From assembly GCF_014218335.1 (NCBI RefSeq), contig NZ_AP023367.1, positions 1,303,501 to 1,367,500 on the forward strand: 64,000 nucleotides of DNA, written 5' to 3'. The translations under genes and the position numbers were made by a program. The stretch comes from Anaerocolumna cellulosilytica. Its GTDB lineage: Bacteria > Bacillota > Clostridia > Lachnospirales > Lachnospiraceae. Shown piece after piece: positions 8,462-17,440 of this stretch. Under the pieces are notes generated by a model. The model worked only from the letters and a program-made list of their open reading frames with translations. It was not told the origin of the DNA and ran no database searches. How positions within the stretch are numbered: position 1 is the first letter of the stretch; each line of letters opens with the position of its first letter.

Positions 8462-9670
8462 ATGATGAAGAAAAAACATAAGATTCTAATAATGAGTGGT
8501 ATATTAAGTCTTTCAGTTGCAGCAATCTGCGGATTTAATTATTATAGCTTAGAGCTTAATCAAGACAGATATACATTGGAGCTGGGTGAACAATTAAAGA
8601 CAGAGGTGGCGGACTATGCATCCGGTAATATAAACAATGCAAAACTAAACTTATCAGAGGTTGATGTGAACAAGGTTGGGACATATCAGGCAAATGTTAA
8701 GGGAAAGATTCAGAACTTATCCTTTTCAGTTGATGTGGTTGATACAACTGCACCGTCAGCAGAAGTAATAGAAAATAAAACATTCTACACCTTTGAGCAA
8801 GTGAAAGCATCCATGCTACTGGAGGATGTGAAGGACGAAAGTAAGGTCATTGTAACCTTTGAGGATGGAAAAGAAGTACATACCTATGAAAAGGGTGGTT
8901 TTATTGAAGAAAAAGTAATCTTAACCGATGAATACAGTAATGTGACTGTTTTAAGTGTTACTTTTGAAATAGTTGCTGATAGCACTAAGCCGGTTATAAA
9001 AGGAGCTAAAAATAGCAAGGTTTATATAGGAGAGACAGTCGATTTCTTAAAGGGTGTCAGTGCAATGGATGATAGGGATGGAGATGTAACAAATAGCATT
9101 GTTGTTGATGCAAGCAAAGTTGATACAGGTAAGGCTGGAAAGTATAAATTGAAATATTCTGTAAAAGACAATGCAGGCAATCAGGCTACTAAAACAGTTA
9201 CAATAACTGTTTTAGAGGATAAGGCACCTGTTTTTAAAGGTTTAACAGCCTTAACAGTAAATGTTGGCTCAAAAGTGGATTATTTAAGCAATGTAAGTGC
9301 AACGGATGATAGAGATGGTGATGTAACCACAAGTATTAAGGTTGACAGCACCAAAGTAAATCTGACTAAGGCAGGCACATACAAAGTTACTTATTCTGTA
9401 ACTGACAGCACTGGCAACAAAACTATTGAATCAAGGACAGTTAATGTAAAGAGTAAAGCGGTTAAGTCGGAAACAACTCAAAGCCAAACTTCTGATAATA
9501 GTGGAAATACCAATAAGAAAATTACTTCTAATGGAAAGAAAAACAGTTCGTCAGGAAGTAAAAACAGTAATTCATCTGGATTTGATTTCTTTGAGGTCAA
9601 ACCTAGTGGAGAACAACCAAATGGAGATGTTCCGGCAGGTGGTAAACAGGGTGTAGGAACTTGGGATTAA
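8462..9670 (+). CDS. Secreted or anchored protein with DUF5011-type Ig-like domains
   Basis: The 402-residue protein has an N-terminal membrane/signal segment (residues 6-22), a degenerate domain, and then two consecutive Ig-like repeats of the DUF5011/Cry22-like type (about residues 173-255 and 256-335). Each repeat has DDRDGDVT and KAGxYKxxYSVxDxxGN. A Ser/Asn-rich linker leads to the same C-terminal tail as the protein before it (FFEVKPSGEQPNGD, PAGGKQGVGTW). Such domains occur in surface adhesins. It lies 18 bases behind the previous gene, in the same transcript. Confidence 0.72.
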   Translation: MMKKKHKILIMSGILSLSVAAICGFNYYSLELNQDRYTLELGEQLKTEVADYASGNINNAKLNLSEVDVNKVGTYQANVKGKIQNLSFSVDVVDTTAPSAEVIENKTFYTFEQVKASMLLEDVKDESKVIVTFEDGKEVHTYEKGGFIEEKVILTDEYSNVTVLSVTFEIVADSTKPVIKGAKNSKVYIGETVDFLKGVSAMDDRDGDVTNSIVVDASKVDTGKAGKYKLKYSVKDNAGNQATKTVTITVLEDKAPVFKGLTALTVNVGSKVDYLSNVSATDDRDGDVTTSIKVDSTKVNLTKAGTYKVTYSVTDSTGNKTIESRTVNVKSKAVKSETTQSQTSDNSGNTNKKITSNGKKNSSSGSKNSNSSGFDFFEVKPSGEQPNGDVPAGGKQGVGTWD

Positions 9671-9683
9671 TATTAAATTTATT

Positions 9684-9715
9684 AAAGGTATGGTCAATTG
9701 ACTGTACCTTTTTTT
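9684..9715 (+). terminator. Rho-independent terminator
   Basis: AAAGGTA pairs with TACCTTT around an inner palindrome (GTCAATTGAC), followed by a T run ending at 9715. It closes the two-gene surface-protein unit. The in-frame TTG at 9714 lies within the T run and cannot be the start of the next gene. Confidence 0.75.
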
Positions 9716-9728
9716 GTTGGAGGGATTT

Positions 9729-11594
9729 ATGAGATTTAAAGATTTATTAATAACGTTAATATTGTTATTTTTCATTTCAATAACGCTTCCTGCAACTATG
9801 GTATATGCTGATCCAAATATGGACGGTGGGGGCAGTGGAGGTGGAACGCAAAACGGATCAAATGAGAACTTCTATTCTTCGGGAGATGATGGTGTACGAA
9901 TAACTATTATTGATGTGAGAACAGGAAGAAGAGCAGAGGGGACAAGAACAATTGATTATTCAAAAAGGGACAAGACAAATAAGACTGTTATACATTTTGG
10001 TAAGCATTCAAAATTAGAATATATGGGAGTTGCAGGATATGCGGCTTCTATGCAATTAATGCAATCTAGCCAAGATTACGTTACTGACAGTAGCGGCAGA
10101 ACTGTAGCGTTTAATGTTTCTGAATTACCAATAATAGTTAGTAGCTCAAGCGGCAACTCTGATATTGATGAAATAAAAGATTATTTTAACAATGAGGACA
10201 GATTAAGAAAGATATCTTCCAGAGCTGGTATTAGTTATGATGAAATGATAAATGGCAATTACAAGCTTATCATAGAACCAGTGATCTATCTAACCTTTAA
10301 ATCCATGTATATGGCAATGACGGCGCATGAAGCCGCCAAGTTAGATATGGCACTTGGAGGTACGGAAACCTCTGGTGGAGAATTAAGGGCAAAGTTCGTA
10401 TCTTTCTCCCATAAAAATTTACCTCTTTCAATATTTTTAAAGAAAAAGGAACTGGGAGTAAAGCGTTGGACGGGCAGTAAAAATGAAAGAGTCCATAACG
10501 GAAAAATCCTTGAGTATTTGGGAATAGGAATCCTATCCTTTGAAGCGGAAGGAACGGATGTTGATGTAGGCAGTGGTACATATAATTACCGGCCAAATAC
10601 TGACGTTATTACAGCGGTTGAGGTAAGTGTTGGTAGCGGTGGAAATGGTGCTACAAGTGATAATCCAATATCCGTACAGTTCTCAGGGGACTTAGTACCA
10701 ACCACAAGTGTTACCGGAATTGTAATACCCCCAGGTGGTTCAAGGCTTGTATGGTTTAAATGGAAAACACCTGATTTAGCAGAGCTGACGAAGTCGAAAA
10801 TCAATGTAAGTATAACCGGAGGAGCAAGCACCACATCCTCATCGGTTATTGATATTACCATTAAACCAATCGTGGAAAAAGAACCGCCCAATCCCACAGC
10901 AGATGACAAGAAAAAAAGTAATTGGAATGATAATAATCTGCCGGTGTTTCCTAAGATAATGGAATTAAAGTCCTATGCAGCACCTAAAAAGTCAGCTTCC
11001 TGGCATACCTATACCTGCACCAAAAAATCAGTCTGGACCGGCGAATATGAGACAGATTCACAAGGAAATTATCTGGTGGACAGTGAAGGATATAGGTATA
11101 AAATTTATGAAACCGTTTATGAGTTTGATACCAATACGTATACCGCTTCACTGGTAAATACAACGGCTAAGATTACACCAGACATTACAGTTAAGAAAGC
11201 AAATCCTAACAACAGTTATATAAAAAGTGGCTATGGTATTGAATTAGCGGTTAACTCTAGGGTGAATGGCAGTCCCAGTACTACAACCGGTATTCAGCAT
11301 GCAGTAGTATATTTTCCGGAGTTTAAATATGTGAGTTATCGGCGAATCGGGAAATTGCCAAGTGCTGGCTTAAATGCAACGATTAACTTTCCGGTGAATC
11401 AATATTCTATATTGGATAACAAAGTTCATTTTCTCCCAATTTGGTTTCCAGATAAGGAATATAAAGTATACATAGAAACCTTAGATGCATGGACGCCGGC
11501 TGGAATGTTATGTGATTATACAACAGCAAGCATTACAGTAAAAGGGTCGATGTGGGACGATTATCACATTGGTGTAATACCAAGCTATAGATAA
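9729..11594 (+). CDS. Large secreted protein of unknown function
   Basis: The 621-residue protein begins with a clear signal peptide (MRFKDLLITLILLFFISITL) with a likely cleavage after VYA, then a glycine-rich linker (GGGSGGGTQNG). The mature part is beta-rich and Ser/Thr-rich, with an Ig-like stretch around residues 290-390 (VTGIVIPPGGSRLVWFKWKTP). No membrane anchor is visible at the C-terminus. GGAGGG precedes the ATG. Its place between surface proteins and conjugation-type genes suggests a secreted component of the transfer or adhesion apparatus. I do not recognise the family with confidence. Confidence 0.65.
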   Translation: MRFKDLLITLILLFFISITLPATMVYADPNMDGGGSGGGTQNGSNENFYSSGDDGVRITIIDVRTGRRAEGTRTIDYSKRDKTNKTVIHFGKHSKLEYMGVAGYAASMQLMQSSQDYVTDSSGRTVAFNVSELPIIVSSSSGNSDIDEIKDYFNNEDRLRKISSRAGISYDEMINGNYKLIIEPVIYLTFKSMYMAMTAHEAAKLDMALGGTETSGGELRAKFVSFSHKNLPLSIFLKKKELGVKRWTGSKNERVHNGKILEYLGIGILSFEAEGTDVDVGSGTYNYRPNTDVITAVEVSVGSGGNGATSDNPISVQFSGDLVPTTSVTGIVIPPGGSRLVWFKWKTPDLAELTKSKINVSITGGASTTSSSVIDITIKPIVEKEPPNPTADDKKKSNWNDNNLPVFPKIMELKSYAAPKKSASWHTYTCTKKSVWTGEYETDSQGNYLVDSEGYRYKIYETVYEFDTNTYTASLVNTTAKITPDITVKKANPNNSYIKSGYGIELAVNSRVNGSPSTTTGIQHAVVYFPEFKYVSYRRIGKLPSAGLNATINFPVNQYSILDNKVHFLPIWFPDKEYKVYIETLDAWTPAGMLCDYTTASITVKGSMWDDYHIGVIPSYR

Positions 11595-11610
11595 AATTAC
11601 GGAGGATATT

Positions 11611-11826
11611 ATGATACTGGATTTTAACACAAATGACAACAAAGAGCTTTTGATAAAGCTGTTAGATATGGAAGAAGAGGATTATACGATAGTAAAAAAT
11701 TATTTATGTGAGTTTGGAATTATTAGCTTTTTCAATAAATACAAAACTTTGGTGTTATCGGATGGTGTTAAGGAAAAACTTACTGCTTTGCTAAATTTGA
11801 TTGGTTACGAGGGGGTAGAACGTTGA
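11611..11826 (+). CDS. Small hypothetical protein
   Basis: This 71-residue, Leu- and Glu-rich helical protein has no recognisable domain. GGAGG lies 6 bases or so upstream of the ATG, and its stop overlaps the TTG start of the RadC-like gene by 4 bases (TTGA), so the two are co-translated. Confidence 0.55.
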   Translation: MILDFNTNDNKELLIKLLDMEEEDYTIVKNYLCEFGIISFFNKYKTLVLSDGVKEKLTALLNLIGYEGVER

Positions 11827-12521
11827 GAAAATTAAGGACAAATAAAGAAACTTTCTTAGAAGGAGTTCATATCCTCACAGGTATTGACCTTGATAAAATG
11901 CAAAAATACTGTGCAGATAATAACATACTTCATATTTTAGACCATCCGATGGAAATCAATGCTACAGAGGAACAGATTGCAAAGATTCATACCCTTAAGG
12001 AAATTATTAATACATATGAATATTTTCGAGAAAACGATGAAGAAAACAAGGTTAGATTTGATACACCTGCTAAATTGGCAGAGTTCTTTAAATCCAAAAT
12101 AGCCTACCAGAAGGAAAGAGAATATCTTGTTACCGCATATTTTGATTCCAAGATGCAAGTTTTGTCAACGGATATTGCAGAAGGAAGTGTCAATCACTGT
12201 GTGATTAATCCGAGAGAATTATTAAAGCGTGCGCTGCAGCTTGATTGTGCAGGAGTAGCCATGGGGCATTCACATCCTTCTGGTGACCCTAATCCAAGTA
12301 GAGAAGATATAAATATAACAAAAAAGATAAATATAATATTTAACTCTATGAAGATTCGCTTTTATGATCATTTAATCATTGGAGGAAATAAGTACTTTTC
12401 CTTTACTGAAAAAGGATATTTGGAATACAACGATGAACTACCAAAGGTAAGTGACCTTAATCCCTTCCATCTTGAACCTGAAATAGCAGAAGCTGATTGT
12501 GAGGATGAAATGGAACCATAA
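11823..12521 (+). CDS. RadC-like JAB/MPN-domain protein
   Basis: The C-terminal half of this 232-residue protein is a RadC-type JAB1/MPN domain with the metal-binding JAMM signature GHSHPSGDPNPSxxD near residues 151-165. The N-terminal half lacks the helix-hairpin-helix part of chromosomal RadC and looks helical. RadC-like proteins without that part are common on plasmids and integrative elements; a DNA-repair or anti-restriction role is often supposed but not established. It starts with TTG, overlaps the small gene before it, and is followed by a hairpin and ssb. Confidence 0.78.
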   Translation: MRKLRTNKETFLEGVHILTGIDLDKMQKYCADNNILHILDHPMEINATEEQIAKIHTLKEIINTYEYFRENDEENKVRFDTPAKLAEFFKSKIAYQKEREYLVTAYFDSKMQVLSTDIAEGSVNHCVINPRELLKRALQLDCAGVAMGHSHPSGDPNPSREDINITKKINIIFNSMKIRFYDHLIIGGNKYFSFTEKGYLEYNDELPKVSDLNPFHLEPEIAEADCEDEMEP

Positions 12522-12525
12522 AATT

Positions 12526-12570
12526 ATAGAAAAGGAAGAGGTGATGGTAAGCAGCCATTGCCTTTTCTAT
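12526..12570 (+). promoter_or_regulatory. Stem-loop between radC-like gene and ssb
   Basis: ATAGAAAAGG (12526-12535) pairs perfectly with CCTTTTCTAT (12561-12570), with an inner ATGG/CCAT stem, and is followed by TTTC. It could be a weak terminator or attenuator. It also argues for the ssb start at 12592 rather than an upstream in-frame ATG. Confidence 0.55.
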
Positions 12571-12591
12571 TTTCAGGAAAGGGCTAATGAT

Positions 12592-12963
12592 ATGAATAAA
12601 TTTATTATTATGGCAAGGCTTTGCAGAAATCCGGAAGTTTGGGAAACGAAAGGAGAAACACCATTACTTATGGCAAGCTTCAGCATTGCTTACAACTGGC
12701 CAAAGAAGGATGGTAAAGAAGAAGCCGACTATTATTACTGCCTTGCTACTGGTAAACTAGCTGAATTCATTAAGAATTATGTAAAAAGTGGTAACAAGGT
12801 TTTAGTAACAGGAAAGTTAAAAAACAACAATTATCAGAATAAGAACGGAGATAAAGTCTTTGGTGTGCAGGTATATGTGGATGAGATTGAGCTGGTGGAA
12901 AGCAAGCGGAACCGAACAAAAGAACAGGCACAGGAGGTAAGGTTACCTTCTGACTTAGAATAG
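12592..12963 (+). CDS. ssb: Single-stranded DNA-binding protein
   Basis: The 123-residue protein is an OB-fold SSB: MNKFIIMARLCRNPEV at the start, FSIAYNW, then a basic segment (GNKVLVTGKLKNNNYQNKNG). It lacks the acidic C-terminal tip (DDDIPF type) of chromosomal SSB and ends in a short charged tail, as element-borne copies often do. AGGAAAGGG lies 8 bases before the ATG at 12592. It presumably coats single-stranded transfer DNA during conjugation or replication of the element. Confidence 0.88.
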   Translation: MNKFIIMARLCRNPEVWETKGETPLLMASFSIAYNWPKKDGKEEADYYYCLATGKLAEFIKNYVKSGNKVLVTGKLKNNNYQNKNGDKVFGVQVYVDEIELVESKRNRTKEQAQEVRLPSDLE

Positions 12964-12984
12964 AATGAGAGGATTACATACTTG

Positions 12985-13626
12985 ATGAAAAAACAGAGAT
13001 TGTTTGTGGATATGGATGGAACACTGGCTCATTTCAATAAGGTAGATACCTTAGAAAAGTTGTATGAACCGGGATATTTTTATAACCTGAAGCCAATTCC
13101 CAATGTTGTAAATGCCATAAAAGAAATAGTGAATAATCACCCGGACATTGAGGTCTACATTTTATCAGCAGTTCTTACAGATAGTGAGTATGCATTGGAA
13201 GAGAAAAAGATGTGGCTGGATAAATACCTGCTGGAGATGGATGAGGCACATCGGATGTTTACTCCTTGTGGCCAGGACAAAAAAGATTATGTGAATATCC
13301 GTGAAAGTGACTATTTACTGGATGATTATACTCATAACCTTAATTTATGGCAACCACCTGCAAAAGGAATTAAGTTACTGAATGGTATCAATCACACGAA
13401 TGGGACATGGAAAAGTGATTGTCTTCGTTATGATAAAAAGCCGGAGCTTCTGGCAAAGAACATTGTGGATATTATGCAGGGACGGGAATCCATTCAGGAT
13501 ATAAAGCCTTTTGTTGAGGATATTATAGCAAGAGATGGAGACAGAACGTGCGGAGTCTTCTCTAAAAGATATGGAACCAGAAGTATAAATTTTAAGGAGA
13601 AAAGAGCGAATGGAAAAGTGGAGTAA
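12985..13626 (+). CDS. HAD-superfamily 5'(3')-deoxyribonucleotidase-like protein
   Basis: The 213-residue protein carries HAD motif I as FVDMDGTLAHF at residues 7-17, a motif II-like Ser (VYILSAV) and a motif IV-like acidic pair (YLLDDYTHNL). This pattern fits small 5'-nucleotidases of the NT5C type, which dephosphorylate nucleotides. The C-terminal 60 residues are an extension without clear homology. A TTG immediately upstream at 12982 is an alternative start. It overlaps the next small membrane-protein gene by 17 bases. Confidence 0.68.
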   Translation: MKKQRLFVDMDGTLAHFNKVDTLEKLYEPGYFYNLKPIPNVVNAIKEIVNNHPDIEVYILSAVLTDSEYALEEKKMWLDKYLLEMDEAHRMFTPCGQDKKDYVNIRESDYLLDDYTHNLNLWQPPAKGIKLLNGINHTNGTWKSDCLRYDKKPELLAKNIVDIMQGRESIQDIKPFVEDIIARDGDRTCGVFSKRYGTRSINFKEKRANGKVE

Positions 13627-13816
13627 TGTTGTGAACAAGGTATTTGAAGCGACAGTACTGCTTGTACTGCATATCCTACAAATGGCTACGGTTTTTTGGT
13701 TCCTTTTATACCTTGTACAAGAATTTTATATGGAAAGTATTGCTAGAATAGGATTAAGCTTGCTTATTCTTATCTTGCAGCGAAAGGTCATTTTAGGATG
13801 CAGTTCCGATACATAA
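13610..13816 (+). CDS. Small membrane protein
   Basis: This 68-residue protein has two hydrophobic segments (about residues 12-34 and 43-58). AAGGAG precedes the ATG at 13610, which lies inside the end of the preceding gene. Its place just before the VirB4-like genes resembles that of VirB3/PrgI-type small membrane proteins of conjugation systems, but the sequence alone does not prove this. Confidence 0.5.
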   Translation: MEKWSNVVNKVFEATVLLVLHILQMATVFWFLLYLVQEFYMESIARIGLSLLILILQRKVILGCSSDT

Positions 13817-13852
13817 ATAATAAAATCGAGAGAGAGGAAACAACAATTACAT

Positions 13853-14542
13853 ATGAAGGAATTAATATTGCCAATAACCATGATTATAGTGTGTCTAATA
13901 GCAGCTATAGTTATGGTTCTTTTATTACAGCGAACCAAAGATAAAGTCACAAATACTCAGGAAAAAGATAACCAGGAGCGAAAGAAAACCGCTCAGGACT
14001 TTGTAAATGTAAAAGATATCGAAGATATTTTCCTGTACACCATGGATGGTTATATTATGAGCTATGTTAAGGTGCAGTCTATATCAAAAGACTTACTAAG
14101 TAAGGCAGAAAAGAAAAACTTAACCATGAGGTTGGCGGAAGAGTTTCAGACAGTACCAGATTTTAAGTTCATTGCAGTAAGCCGTCCTGTGGATATTACT
14201 CCATTGGTTACAGAGTACACGGATTTGTTACGAACCTCAACAGATCCCATACAAAAAGAAATACTAAGGAATGAGCTTAGTGTCATTACTGAATTTTCCC
14301 TTTCCGGAGAAGTGGTGCAGAGGGAATTTTATTACATCCTTTGGGAGAAATATGTGGAAGATGCAGAATATGAATTAAGAAAAAGGGTAAATGAGTTAGC
14401 CAGCAAGGTAGTTGCCTGCGGTATACAGAGTGAGATACTGAAAAAGCCTGATATCATACGGCTTTGCAATCTGATAGACAATCCGGCATTTGCGGTGATA
14501 GAGGACACACAAATGGAGGCAGTTATCCCCTATATACAATAG
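13853..14542 (+). CDS. Membrane-anchored VirB4-associated protein (N-terminal-domain-like)
   Basis: This 229-residue protein has an N-terminal membrane helix (residues 4-26) and a hydrophilic alpha/beta domain (VKDIEDIFLYTMDGYIMSYV, then FKFIAVSRPVDITPL) like the N-terminal region of VirB4/TraC-type transfer ATPases. It ends 24 bases before the next gene, which carries the ATPase core. The pair therefore looks like a VirB4 split into a membrane-anchoring subunit and a motor subunit. Confidence 0.6.
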   Translation: MKELILPITMIIVCLIAAIVMVLLLQRTKDKVTNTQEKDNQERKKTAQDFVNVKDIEDIFLYTMDGYIMSYVKVQSISKDLLSKAEKKNLTMRLAEEFQTVPDFKFIAVSRPVDITPLVTEYTDLLRTSTDPIQKEILRNELSVITEFSLSGEVVQREFYYILWEKYVEDAEYELRKRVNELASKVVACGIQSEILKKPDIIRLCNLIDNPAFAVIEDTQMEAVIPYIQ

Positions 14543-14566
14543 ACGATGAGTTATGAAAGGAAAAGC

Positions 14567-16405
14567 ATGAAGAAAAAGAAGATTGAACAGAGAAATGTAG
14601 CATTATTAAATATAATCTCTCCCATCGGTTTAAAGTTTGGTAAAAACAATCTGTCTGTTGGTGAGAATTTTGGGAAAGCCTATGGCATTGTACGTTATCC
14701 AGAAGCACCGGACTATGGTTGGATGTCTAAGCTTATGAACATACCAGGTACAATGGCCAGTTACCATTTCAAGACCATTGCTGATGGCGGTGATTTCATA
14801 GATTCTTTGAATAAAAATATCAGTCACCAGCGTGTCATTGCAAAAAATACAAATGATACTTTAGTAAGAACCAGAGCGCAGAAAGCTGCAGATGATGGAG
14901 AGAAGCTCTTGGTTCGGATTGATCAGCATGGTGAAGCGGTGGGGATGCTTAGCACAACCATTATTCCCCTGGCCGATGAACCACTTATATTTGAAAAGGT
15001 ACGGCGTAAAACAGTAAGTTCTATAAAAACATCAAGATGTAAGGCTCGTTTACTGTCTGATTTGCAGAAACGAGCCTTTAAGCACATGTCCCCCTTTTAT
15101 ACAGAGGATGATAAGATACATAATGTTACGGATCGAATCTGCCCCCTTACCACACTTATGGGAGGCTTTGCAAATGCCAGCTCCGGCTTTAATGATTCCC
15201 AAGGATATTATGTAGCCAAAGATGCTTCTGGCGGTCTTATTATTTTAGATTTTTGGTTACGATCAAATGATAGAACAAATACCAACTTTATTATTCTGGG
15301 TATTCAGGGACAGGGTAAATCAACGGCTATCAGGCACATTGCTTTGTCGGAATTTATGAGAGGAACTAAGGTATTGTTTACTGACCCTCATGGTGAAAAC
15401 CGTTTTCTCACGAAAAAGCTTGGTGGTGAGATTATAAATGCCGGAGGTGGTAGCAATGGTCGTATTAATCCATTTCAGATTAGTGTAATACCAAAGGATG
15501 ACGAAGAGGAAGAAGTTAAATTCTATGAGAATGAAGATGGGCATGGGATGGGAGATATGGCTTTATATATAAAGTACCTGGAAGTTTTCTTTTCCATATA
15601 CATACCGGATTTGACTTCCATAGAAAAGGCCATTTTAAAGGCAACCATCATTGAACTGTATAATAATTTTAATATCTTTTGGGATACGGATATATCCACT
15701 CTAAAACCAGAGGACTTTCCCATATGGTCAGACTTACATAAATTAATGCTCCAAAAGGCAGAGGAAAAGGACAAGACGAGAAAAGGAAATGACAGCAATG
15801 TGTATGAAAATCTTGCTATTCTACTACAAGATGGAGCAACCGGAGCTGACAGCTTACTGTGGAATGGCCATACCACTATCAGCTCTAATGCAAGGGTTAT
15901 TTGTATTGATACCAAATCACTGCAGGATACACCGGATAATGTAAAAAGAGCACAGAACTTTAATATTAACCGATGGACATGGCAGGTTATGACAGAAAAT
16001 CCAACGGAACCAGTATTATGTTTATATGATGAAGCCTACTTAAACATTGACCCCAAGGTACCACAGTCCATGATCTTCTTGCGAAATGGTGTGAAATCTT
16101 CACGTAAGTTTGAAGCTGCTATGGGATTTATTACACATTCCGTGGTGGATTTCTTAGATGAATCCGTAAAAATGTATGGACAAGCCTTGTTGGATTCGCC
16201 TTGCTACAAAATCATATTTGGTACAGACGGCCAGAATCTAAAGGACATTACGGATTTGTATAAACTAACAACCGCAGAGCAGGATTTACTGCAGAGTAAA
16301 AGAAGAGGCCATGCATTGATGATGATAGGTTCCAGAAGGCTGCATGTTAATTTTGATATTCCAGAATACAAATTTGAATACTTTGGTAATGCCGGAGGTA
16401 GGTAG
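14567..16405 (+). CDS. VirB4-type conjugation ATPase
   Basis: The protein of about 612 residues contains a Walker A motif GIQGQGKST near residue 245 and a Walker B/DEAY motif (VLCLYDEAYLNI) near residue 487, followed by SRKFEAAMGFITHS, as in VirB4/TraE ATPases that energise type IV secretion and conjugation. The ATG at 14567 has GAAAGG six bases upstream; an ATG at 14546 is in frame but has no ribosome site. It is followed 2 bases later by a cysteine peptidase gene, the usual neighbour in Gram-positive conjugation modules. Confidence 0.85.
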   Translation: MKKKKIEQRNVALLNIISPIGLKFGKNNLSVGENFGKAYGIVRYPEAPDYGWMSKLMNIPGTMASYHFKTIADGGDFIDSLNKNISHQRVIAKNTNDTLVRTRAQKAADDGEKLLVRIDQHGEAVGMLSTTIIPLADEPLIFEKVRRKTVSSIKTSRCKARLLSDLQKRAFKHMSPFYTEDDKIHNVTDRICPLTTLMGGFANASSGFNDSQGYYVAKDASGGLIILDFWLRSNDRTNTNFIILGIQGQGKSTAIRHIALSEFMRGTKVLFTDPHGENRFLTKKLGGEIINAGGGSNGRINPFQISVIPKDDEEEEVKFYENEDGHGMGDMALYIKYLEVFFSIYIPDLTSIEKAILKATIIELYNNFNIFWDTDISTLKPEDFPIWSDLHKLMLQKAEEKDKTRKGNDSNVYENLAILLQDGATGADSLLWNGHTTISSNARVICIDTKSLQDTPDNVKRAQNFNINRWTWQVMTENPTEPVLCLYDEAYLNIDPKVPQSMIFLRNGVKSSRKFEAAMGFITHSVVDFLDESVKMYGQALLDSPCYKIIFGTDGQNLKDITDLYKLTTAEQDLLQSKRRGHALMMIGSRRLHVNFDIPEYKFEYFGNAGGR

Positions 16406-16407
16406 AT

Positions 16408-17244
16408 ATGAATACGGCAATGGTACTTAAAATAGCACAGGCTGCCTATAAAGCTTTAAAGGATAAGAGGACACGAACGATTATTATATTGGCAATCTTC
16501 GGACCTCTTATCCTTTTATTACTTCAAATAGCAGCTATTGTGTCCCTGGTTACCACCCCGATTCAGATGTTACTAAATGGTGGGGAAGATACTTATGGCT
16601 TAGCAGAGTTCCAGAACCAATTTGTTATTACTGGAACTCCCGGAGAAGCTTATGAAGGTGAGTATGAGCCACCTGATTATGTGAAGTATACAATTAAGCA
16701 AGGAGCAACGGAAGTTGTCTATTATAATCAAACAGATATGCCATGGAGAGATATGCTATATGGCACAGTACGTACCATTGGTATAAGTGGTTGCGGTCCG
16801 ACCTCCATGGCGATTGTGATATCAACTTTCACCGGGCAGGAAGTAACACCGGCAATGACCGCCGGATGGTCTGCTAAGAATGGTTATCTGGTAGAAGGGT
16901 ATAACAATGGCAAACCCTATGGCATGAGCAGCCATGCATTAATACCGGCACTGGCAAAAGAATATAGTCTAAGCAGTACCGGTATTGCAAAAAATGAGAA
17001 AACAGCAGAAAGAATTTATAAGGCGCTGTCAGACGGTAAGCTGGTTGTGGCTATTATGGGTCCTGGACATTTTACAAGCGGAGGACACTTTATCGTACTT
17101 CGTGGGGTAACGAGTGATGGGAAGATACTGGTGGCCGACTGTGGAAGCAGACAGAGGACTGGAAAGGCATGGGATATACAAACAATTATTAAGGAAGCGA
17201 AAGGAGGAGCTGGGGCAGGAGGACCGTTTTGGGCAATTAAATAG
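16408..17244 (+). CDS. Membrane-anchored C39/papain-like cysteine peptidase
   Basis: The 278-residue protein has one membrane helix (about residues 24-48) and an extracellular C39-type domain with the catalytic Cys129 in GISGCGPTSMA and the likely catalytic His227 in GGHFIVLRG, followed by VADCGS. In Gram-positive conjugation modules such anchored hydrolases open the cell wall (the VirB1-like role) or process partner proteins. It lies 2 bases behind the VirB4-like gene. Confidence 0.75.
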   Translation: MNTAMVLKIAQAAYKALKDKRTRTIIILAIFGPLILLLLQIAAIVSLVTTPIQMLLNGGEDTYGLAEFQNQFVITGTPGEAYEGEYEPPDYVKYTIKQGATEVVYYNQTDMPWRDMLYGTVRTIGISGCGPTSMAIVISTFTGQEVTPAMTAGWSAKNGYLVEGYNNGKPYGMSSHALIPALAKEYSLSSTGIAKNEKTAERIYKALSDGKLVVAIMGPGHFTSGGHFIVLRGVTSDGKILVADCGSRQRTGKAWDIQTIIKEAKGGAGAGGPFWAIK

Positions 17245-17295
17245 TTTACAGAATTACACATGACAAAATACTTTTACTTACCAGGAGAGTGTATT

Positions 17296-17352
17296 ATGAA
17301 TGAGCTATACAAATTAGATGAAATTATCAATAGCGATCATGTTGCCAAATAA
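17296..17352 (+). CDS. Possible 18-residue peptide
   Basis: AGGAGAG sits 8 bases before an ATG that opens an 18-codon frame (MNELYKLDEIINSDHVAK). It lies between the peptidase gene and the methyltransferase gene. The ribosome site is good, but the length is too short to judge by composition. Confidence 0.35.
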   Translation: MNELYKLDEIINSDHVAK

Positions 17353-17371
17353 TTGGAAAGGAGGATAAACC

Positions 17372-17440
17372 GTGAATCTATTGCTTATCATTATGAAGTT
17401 TGTAGAAGAGAATAAGGCTAGACGGAGAAGTTCATTTTAA
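17372..17440 (+). CDS. Possible 22-residue membrane-amphipathic peptide
   Basis: A near-perfect ribosome site (AAAGGAGG, 7 bases before the start) precedes GTG at 17372. The peptide begins hydrophobic (MNLLLIIMKF) and ends basic (NKARRRSSF). The end of the frame falls in a stem-loop (17422-17451). Confidence 0.4.
   Translation: MNLLLIIMKFVEENKARRRSSF

Noticed and set aside
12499-12591. Upstream extension of ssb to an ATG at 12499
   Set aside because: SSB homologues begin with MNKF-type sequence at 12592, which has its own ribosome site; the extension overlaps the previous gene and a stem-loop.
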